NCBI GenBank assembly: GCA_011525625.1
Contig: WYAX01000013.1
Location: 1-64,000, forward strand
Source: Nitrospira defluvii
Lineage (GTDB): Bacteria; Nitrospirota; Nitrospiria; Nitrospirales; Nitrospiraceae
Direction of reading: 5' to 3'
Length of the DNA stretch: 64,000 bases
Positions 58,874 through 64,000 of the stretch are shown piece by piece. The translations under genes were made by a program, and so were the position numbers. The notes under the pieces are model-generated. The model had not been told where the DNA came from, did no database searches, and saw only the letters and a list, made by a program, of their open reading frames with translations. Numbering within the stretch: the first letter of the stretch is position 1; each line of letters opens with the position of its first letter.

Positions 58874-60321
58874 AGGGGCTCAGGGTGCTCATTGTCGATG
58901 ACGAACCGTTGATGCGACTGTCCATGCTCGATGCCTTGGAGGGAGTGGGGTGTGAGGTCATGGCTGCGGCGACCGGAACCGAGGGGGTGACGGTGCTTGG
59001 TACGCGTCAGTTTGACGTGGTGATCACCGACTTGCGTCTCCCCGGTGCCGACGGGCTGACAATCTTGAAGGTCTGTAAGGAGCGGAGCCCGACGACGGAG
59101 GTCATTCTGATCACGGCTCATGCGTCGGTCGATACGGCGGTCGGTGCCATCAAGCTCGGGGCGTATGATTACATTACCAAACCTTTTCAGATGGACGAGT
59201 TGTTGCTCATCGTCGAACGGGTCGGAAAAATCATCGGGCTACGACGCGAAAACCTTGAGTTGAAAGAAGTGTTGGAGGATCGATTCAGCTTTGGCGGCAT
59301 CCACGGCTGTCATCAACGCATGCGGGCCTTGCTTGAGCGCTTGAAATTGGTGGCGGCAACCGAGTCTCCGGTGTCCATTGTCGGGGAACGTGGAACGGGA
59401 AAGGAATTGGTGGCGCATACCATCCATCTGAACAGTCCGCGACGAGATCAGCCATTGATCAAAGTCGGGTGCGGGGATCTCCCTGACAAGCTGTTGGAAG
59501 CGGAACTGTTCGGGCATGAAAAGGGGGCGTTTCCCGGTGCGCTACGCCAGCGGCGAGGTCGGTTCGAGTTGGCACACAAAGGTACGCTGCTGCTGGACGA
59601 TATCGATACGCTCTCCTCGCATCTCCAGAGCAAGTTGTGGCAACTGGTGCAGGAGCGGAAGTGTGTGCGTCTCGGTGGACGGGAACCGTTGGAGATTGAT
59701 GTGCGCATCCTCTGCGCGTCGACACAGGACTTGAAGGCGTCCGTGGCTCAGGGGCGGTTTCTCCCGCAGCTCGGTGACTATCTGACGGCCGTGCAACTCG
59801 TCGTCCCGCCCCTACGGGAACGCAGGGACGACGTGCTTGTCATTGCCGAGCATCTCCTGGAGACGATCGCGACGACGCTCCATAAGTCGCTCAAAGGCTT
59901 TTCGCAGTCGAGTCGAGATTTGCTCATGCGGTACTCGTTTCCAGACAACGTTCAGGAATTGAAGCGGATGGTCGATCGTGCCGCCGCCTCGGGACGAAAT
60001 GGAGAACTCCTCCAGCCTTGGGATCTCTGTGGCTTCCAAACCTGTCCCTTTCTTGGGGGCGCACCTCAACCCACATGCGGGTTCTGCACCGAGGGATTGG
60101 TTGAGAAGTCCCAAAAGGTTGAATCGGCGACACTCGCGACCCTGGCCGTTGCGCGGGAGGCCTTTGAGCGGGACTACATTCTTGCCGCATTACAGCAGGT
60201 GGACGGGAGCCGGACGAATGCCGCTGCGCTACTCGGGCTTTCCAGAAAAGCTCTCTGGGATAAGTGCAAACGATATGGAATCTCCTCCGCCAAGGGTGAG
60301 GCGGAGGAGGGGGAGGAGTAG
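58870..60321 (+). CDS. NtrC-type response regulator with degenerate AAA+ domain
   Basis: A 483-residue protein: receiver domain with phospho-acceptor D54 (VVITDLRLPG), AAA+ domain (Walker A GERGTGKE, residues 172-179 or so) and Fis-type HTH (TNAAALLGLSRKALWDKCKR). Deviations: the sigma54-contact loop is GAFPGA (219-224) instead of GAFTGA, Walker B reads LLLDDIDTL, and the arginine-finger segment reads FLPQLGDYL (297-305), lacking both arginines of FRxDLxxRL. Between AAA+ and HTH lies C387-x4-C392-x10-C403-x2-C406. It probably binds DNA but may not activate sigma54. Confidence 0.9.
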   Translation: MKGLRVLIVDDEPLMRLSMLDALEGVGCEVMAAATGTEGVTVLGTRQFDVVITDLRLPGADGLTILKVCKERSPTTEVILITAHASVDTAVGAIKLGAYDYITKPFQMDELLLIVERVGKIIGLRRENLELKEVLEDRFSFGGIHGCHQRMRALLERLKLVAATESPVSIVGERGTGKELVAHTIHLNSPRRDQPLIKVGCGDLPDKLLEAELFGHEKGAFPGALRQRRGRFELAHKGTLLLDDIDTLSSHLQSKLWQLVQERKCVRLGGREPLEIDVRILCASTQDLKASVAQGRFLPQLGDYLTAVQLVVPPLRERRDDVLVIAEHLLETIATTLHKSLKGFSQSSRDLLMRYSFPDNVQELKRMVDRAAASGRNGELLQPWDLCGFQTCPFLGGAPQPTCGFCTEGLVEKSQKVESATLATLAVAREAFERDYILAALQQVDGSRTNAAALLGLSRKALWDKCKRYGISSAKGEAEEGEE

Positions 60322-60322
60322 T

Positions 60323-61429
60323 CTATTCTTCTGGTTCAGGACCGCCTTCCCACAGTTTTACGGTGCGATCCCAGGAGGCGCTGGCCAAGCGCAATCCGTC
60401 CGGCGAGAGGGCGATGCCGCGCACGGGGCCGGTATGAGTCTTATCGGTTCGGAAGTTGCGGCCTGTGGCGATGTCCCAGAATCGAATGGTGCTGTCGTCG
60501 CCGGCGCTGATGAGCACTTTTCCATCAGGCGACACCGCGAGGGCGCGCACCCAGCCGTTATGCCCACGCACCACGCGGATTTCGTTCATCGTGGGCATCT
60601 CAAAGAAACGGATGGTATTGTCACGGCTGCCGGTGATCAGCATCTTGCCATCGGGGGTGAATGTCATGGCGCCGATCCAAAACTCCATCGGTTTCTGGAA
60701 TCCTCCGTCGTCTTCGATGAAGAAGCCGCGGGTTTCCGTCGAGTCTTCGGCGGTCTCTTCCCAGTGTCCATTGTGGAGAATCTTTTCTTCTCCGCTCGGC
60801 AGCACTTCCCAGATCCGGATTTTGCCGATGTCAGACCCGCTGGCGAGGTGAACGCCGTCCGGAGAGAAGGCCACGCATACCGACCAATGATGGTCATATT
60901 GGTCTTTGCCCAGGAGGGTCATGAGGTCGGTTCCGGTTGTGACTTCCCAAATTTTGATGTCTTTGTTGTGGCTGCCTCGTGCCAGCATGAGACCGTCCGG
61001 GGAGAGCGAAAGACTGCACACATTGTGATCGTAGCGCGTAAACAGAAGCTTCGTGGGCTCGCCGGTTTTCGGGTTCCAGAGGCGGATGGTGCGATCTTCG
61101 CTGCCCGAGGCCAAGGTCTGACCATCAGGTGTGAACACCAGCGCACGGATGTCGGCAGTGTGCCCGCGCAATGAACGCAAGAGCCGTCCCGTCTCAATGT
61201 CCCAGACACGGACGTATCGATCCACGCCGCCGCTGACAATCGTTTGGCCGTCTGGGGCATAGGCAACAGTCCAGATCCCATGCGAATGGCCGCGGAAAGT
61301 TTTGACCTCCCGCAAGCCGGCTTTCCAGTAGGCTAAATGGTCGACGGCGGGTTTTTCGGAGAGCCCTGCCGGAGGATTCGACGTTACAGCGAAAGGAATC
61401 GTTGAGGGCGCAGTCGTGTGGTTGCTCAT
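60323..61429 (-). CDS. WD40-repeat protein
   Basis: A 368-residue protein with seven WD40 blades from about residue 40 to 365, for example HGIWTVAYAPDGQTIVSGGV and RYVRVWDIETGRLLRSLRGH. One blade is interrupted by an acidic insertion (ETAEDSTETRGFFIEDDGG). No signal peptide is seen, so it should act as a cytoplasmic scaffold. Its stop lies 1 bp from the convergent response regulator stop, and it diverges from the HExxH gene at 61627. Confidence 0.92.
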   Translation of the reverse strand: MSNHTTAPSTIPFAVTSNPPAGLSEKPAVDHLAYWKAGLREVKTFRGHSHGIWTVAYAPDGQTIVSGGVDRYVRVWDIETGRLLRSLRGHTADIRALVFTPDGQTLASGSEDRTIRLWNPKTGEPTKLLFTRYDHNVCSLSLSPDGLMLARGSHNKDIKIWEVTTGTDLMTLLGKDQYDHHWSVCVAFSPDGVHLASGSDIGKIRIWEVLPSGEEKILHNGHWEETAEDSTETRGFFIEDDGGFQKPMEFWIGAMTFTPDGKMLITGSRDNTIRFFEMPTMNEIRVVRGHNGWVRALAVSPDGKVLISAGDDSTIRFWDIATGRNFRTDKTHTGPVRGIALSPDGLRLASASWDRTVKLWEGGPEPEE

Positions 61430-61494
61430 AAAATTCTGTGCCTCGTCCCTGTTCTGCGCGGAGGCCTGTATGGCTCCGGGCGACGCTCCGCAGT

Positions 61495-61524
61495 TTGCAA
61501 AAAACGCTGATGGGTTTGTATAAT
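61495..61524 (+). promoter_or_regulatory. sigma70-type promoter of the 61627 gene
   Basis: TTGCAA (61495-61500), 18 bases, then a perfect TATAAT (61519-61524), which places the start about 96 nt before the ATG at 61627. Confidence 0.6.
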
Positions 61525-61626
61525 CGACGACCGACTTGCTGATCGTAAGAGAACGACTGTAAGCAAGTCAAGCACAGCGCTCACGCGGATTTTGCCCCTT
61601 CACCGCAGCCAAACATGTGAGGACTT

Positions 61627-62658
61627 ATGACGACCGGAGTAGAAGTATCAAAGCCGTCGATGGAGATCCGTTTTCAGCCGGCCTTACTGCAGGAAGTCAT
61701 CGACTCCTTCATTGAAAAGACGGAGCGGGAGGGCGATCCGACCTACTATAAAGAGTTTCACGAGCTGGCCGATCCGATCTACGAAAAGTTTACATTGGAT
61801 GATCGTGAAGCCGAGTTCAAGAAACTCTATCAGTATTTGTTCGGTATTTGGGGTTTCTCCGATATCATTCGCGACGCCTTTAATGAGTTTCCTGAGCTCA
61901 AGGCCCGTGTCGGCATCGTGTTGGTCAAGGGTGTGCTCAAGGAAGATCAGGAAGGGGTCGATGTGCTTCGGAAGTGGGGGTCCGTCGAGCACGATCTTGC
62001 AAAACAATTCGAGGAAAAGGGGCTGAAGGGTGTCGGCATCAAGCTGATCCCGCGACGGTTCTACGATCCCGCGTTGACTCGGTATTGTCGTCACGAACTC
62101 ATGCATATCAACGATATGCTCGATCCGGCCTTCGGTTATGATCCCGACACCAGGGTCGGACAAAATCCCGGTGAAGAGACGCTCATTCTGCACCGCTACC
62201 GCATCCTTTGGAATATCAGTGTTGACAGCCGCTTGATCGCTGCAGGGAAAGAACCGATGCTTCAGAAGGAGGATCGGTTCAAGGAGTTCCGTTCTTGGTA
62301 TCGTAAAATTCCACCGGCTCAATTGAAATCGGTGTTCGAGGGGTTGTGGCAGACGAGCTACTTTACCCATTCGGAACTGGTGGAGATGGCGACCGATACC
62401 CTTCGCATTCTGGATCGTGCGGTGGACGTCGAGGGGGGAGAGATTCCGGAGACACAGACGAAAGTCATGTTGATGCCGGGCTTTCCTTGTCCCTTGTGCC
62501 GGTTCCCGACGTATACCTGGGTGGAAGACTTGGAGACGAAGCTGGAAAGCTACATTCTAGATTTCATTCGTGAGAACCACCCAGGCTGGGATGTCGAGTA
62601 TGGCGCCTGTGATCGTTGCGTAGAAGTCTATAAATTGCGGGCTGACGGTGTGATCTAG
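61627..62658 (+). CDS. HExxH zinc-binding hypothetical protein
   Basis: A 343-residue soluble, mostly helical protein. YCRHELMHINDML holds an HExxH motif (H156, H160), typical of zinc peptidases. A C-terminal knuckle has CPLC (288-291) and CDRC (328-331), likely a second zinc site. I do not recognise the family. It is followed at 10 bp by a ferredoxin and further on by a TorD-like chaperone, so it may help mature or process the molybdoenzyme encoded to the right. Confidence 0.65.
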   Translation: MTTGVEVSKPSMEIRFQPALLQEVIDSFIEKTEREGDPTYYKEFHELADPIYEKFTLDDREAEFKKLYQYLFGIWGFSDIIRDAFNEFPELKARVGIVLVKGVLKEDQEGVDVLRKWGSVEHDLAKQFEEKGLKGVGIKLIPRRFYDPALTRYCRHELMHINDMLDPAFGYDPDTRVGQNPGEETLILHRYRILWNISVDSRLIAAGKEPMLQKEDRFKEFRSWYRKIPPAQLKSVFEGLWQTSYFTHSELVEMATDTLRILDRAVDVEGGEIPETQTKVMLMPGFPCPLCRFPTYTWVEDLETKLESYILDFIRENHPGWDVEYGACDRCVEVYKLRADGVI

Positions 62659-62668
62659 GCGAGGTATC

Positions 62669-63274
62669 GTGACCGCTGATCCTAAGTACGGGCGTCGGGA
62701 TTTTCTGAAGGACTCCGTGGTCTCGGTGGCCAAGGCCGCGAGGGAGTTTTCGCTTCACAAGGATGCGCCCCGCGAGAAGCCTGTGGCCCCTGTCAGAACA
62801 GACTGGCTGCGCCCTCCGGGATCCGTCGACGAAACAACGTTTCTCGAACGTTGCACGCGTTGCAGCGATTGCATTGAGGCCTGCCCTCCTGGCGCCATTG
62901 TCAGCGATGGCACAAACGGCACGCCTGTAATTTTTGCCGATCAAGTTGCCTGTGAGCTTTGTGAAGATTTTCCGTGCATTGCCGCCTGTGCGACGGAAGC
63001 CTTGCTGCCGGTCACCGATTCGTTCGAAGTGCGGATGGGTCTTGCGGCCGTGTCGCACCGATCGTGTACGGCGGGCCAGGGGTGCAATGCCTGTGTGTCG
63101 AAGTGCCCTGTTGAGGCCTTGTCCATGGACTTCCATGAACTTCGTCTCATCGTCGAGCGGGAACGTTGCGTCGGGTGCGGTATGTGCGAGCAGGTGTGTA
63201 AGACCGTCAACGATCGTATCGCCGTTAAGGTGACGCCGGCGAGAAACTTGTCTGCTGGTAGGATCAGCTGTTAA
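62669..63274 (+). CDS. four-cluster ferredoxin (NapG/NapF-like)
   Basis: A 201-residue protein with four 4Fe-4S cysteine sets: CTRCSDCIEACP, CELCEDFPCIAAC, CTAGQGCNACVSKCP and CVGCGMCEQVC. The N-terminus (GRRDFLKDSVVSVAKAA) resembles a twin-arginine signal, so it may be exported with a molybdoenzyme. NapF/NapG proteins support the loading or electron supply of periplasmic nitrate reductases. Start is GTG at 62669, 10 bp after the HExxH gene. Confidence 0.85.
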   Translation: MTADPKYGRRDFLKDSVVSVAKAAREFSLHKDAPREKPVAPVRTDWLRPPGSVDETTFLERCTRCSDCIEACPPGAIVSDGTNGTPVIFADQVACELCEDFPCIAACATEALLPVTDSFEVRMGLAAVSHRSCTAGQGCNACVSKCPVEALSMDFHELRLIVERERCVGCGMCEQVCKTVNDRIAVKVTPARNLSAGRISC

Positions 63275-63367
63275 TTGAAGCGGCCGCAGGTTGAGATAGA
63301 GATGTCTCATGATTATTCAGCGTAGTGAAACATCGGCACTGATGGCGGTGAGAAAAGGAGAGAGTTC

Positions 63368-63469
63368 ATGCTTGACATCCCTCCCTCCTTTACCTATCAT
63401 ACGCCTCCTGTGCCGCAGGACTCAGATGTTGCGTGGTGTGCGAAAACTTTGCGCAACATGTTGAGGTGA
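63368..63469 (+). CDS. 33-residue small ORF before the TorD-like gene
   Basis: A short frame beginning MLDIPPSFTYHTPPVPQD and ending in CAKTLRNMLR, with AAGGAG 8 bases upstream of ATG 63368. The stop at 63469 lies 14 bp before the chaperone gene. It is proline-rich at the start and amphipathic at the end. It could be a leader peptide or a small subunit; a competing frame from 63309 also spans the area. Confidence 0.35.
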   Translation: MLDIPPSFTYHTPPVPQDSDVAWCAKTLRNMLR

Positions 63470-63483
63470 GGAGCAAGATACGT

Positions 63484-64000
63484 ATGACATCGAAACAAGT
63501 CGTGCAGCCCACCTCCCCGTCCTCCACCGCAATTGCTCCCCCCAAGGCAGTGCCTATCAAGGATTCGCCTGCTGTCGAACGCGCGCTCAATCGTAGCAAG
63601 ATATATCTTCTCTTCTCCTGGAGTCTGTTGTATCCGGAGGATGAGGAGTTTTTGGATTACCTGCAGTGTGGTGAGTTCGTCGAGGACGGAAGGGCCGCGC
63701 TGGATGGGCTCCGTCTCGCGCTCGATGGAATCGGTGGCGACCGTGCAACTCAGAAGATCGCCCTAATGAAGAAGCAGTTCGACCAGATCGAAAAGTTGGT
63801 CTCAGCCGAGTGTGTGAATTGGCAAATCGGCGATCTTCAGACGGAGCATCGTCGGGTGTTTACAAATGTGATCACGCTCGATTGTCCGCCCTACGAAACT
63901 CTGTTCGGGAATGACCACGTGTTCGCTCAATCTCACGTGATGGGCGATATCGCGGGATTTTATAAAGCGTTCGGCGTCGAGCTCTCCAAGGATGTGCACG
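63484..64000 (+). CDS. TorD/NarJ-family molybdoenzyme chaperone, 5' part
   Basis: The first 172 codons of a helical protein with CPPYETLFGND and HVMGDIAGFYKAFGVEL, the conserved TorD-family block. These chaperones bind the signal or core of DMSO-reductase-type enzymes while the molybdenum cofactor is inserted. GAGGAG lies about 11 bases before ATG 63484. The gene runs off the right edge; its client enzyme is probably encoded beyond. Confidence 0.88.
   Translation, partial: MTSKQVVQPTSPSSTAIAPPKAVPIKDSPAVERALNRSKIYLLFSWSLLYPEDEEFLDYLQCGEFVEDGRAALDGLRLALDGIGGDRATQKIALMKKQFDQIEKLVSAECVNWQIGDLQTEHRRVFTNVITLDCPPYETLFGNDHVFAQSHVMGDIAGFYKAFGVELSKDVH

Noticed and set aside
1-64000. tRNA or rRNA genes, CRISPR arrays, IS elements, phage genes
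   Set aside because: No repeat-spacer pattern, transposase or integrase frames, T-loop-like tRNA signatures or rRNA-like stretches were recognised by reading; a tRNAscan or Infernal search would settle the RNA part.

Overview
The window looks like a high-GC chromosome segment from a Nitrospira-type bacterium (Nitrospirota). This is inferred from gene content: two cytochrome bd-like oxidases of the divergent kind reported from nitrite-oxidising Nitrospira, a c-type cytochrome fused to an ethylbenzene-dehydrogenase-like heme b domain, a very large periplasmic multicopper oxidase, and the start of a molybdoenzyme maturation cluster (ferredoxin, TorD/NarJ-type chaperone) running off the right edge. 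No rRNA, tRNA, IS element, integrase or CRISPR array was seen.

Layout. 0-5 kb (minus): a polysaccharide-decoration operon (hexapeptide acyltransferase, FkbH-like HAD protein, MaoC-SDR fusion, acyl carrier protein, polysaccharide-export ABC ATPase) behind a sigma70-type promoter whose spacer is a dyad. 5.5-8 kb: an RRM RNA-binding protein, a secreted LamG-like protein and a TPR protein. 8-15 kb (minus): a tightly overlapping tripartite efflux operon (small protein, permease, ATPase, HlyD adaptor, TolC-like lipoprotein) behind a GAF-GAF-AAA-Fis sigma54 activator; almost identical palindromes lie at the activator start and in front of the efflux operon. 15-23 kb: RqcH, a small zinc-ribbon protein, an HExxH protein resembling peptide beta-hydroxylases, two secreted proteins and a KimA-type K+ transporter.

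23-32.5 kb (plus): a periplasmic copper region with a 1621-residue multicopper oxidase, two blue-copper-like proteins sharing a C-x2-H-x2-M motif, a LolA-like secreted protein and a HEAT-repeat protein. 32.7-47.7 kb (mostly plus): a respiratory locus with a methyltransferase, a DUF420 membrane protein, a protochlorophyllide-reductase-like domain protein, a polytopic membrane protein overlapping bd-like oxidase 1, a DUF3047 protein, a glycine-rich membrane protein, two membrane-anchored SUMF1/FGE-like proteins, three membrane microproteins of 34-40 residues, bd-like oxidase 2 and three membrane cytochromes c carrying five CxxCH hemes, closed by a strong terminator.

47.8-55.6 kb: mobA, a heptosyltransferase-like protein, argS, tgt, yajC, secD and secF. 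55.7-61.4 kb: a large multi-PAS histidine kinase overlapping an NtrC-type response regulator whose AAA+ domain has lost the GAFTGA threonine and both arginine fingers and carries a four-cysteine insertion, then a convergent WD40 protein. 61.6-64 kb: an HExxH zinc protein, a four-cluster ferredoxin, a 33-codon ORF and the start of a TorD-like chaperone.

The cytochromes, bd-like oxidases and copper proteins probably form periplasmic and membrane electron-transfer chains to oxygen. MobA, the heme b fusion and the TorD/ferredoxin pair point to a molybdenum enzyme as donor, possibly nitrite oxidoreductase outside the window. This functional wiring is inference.
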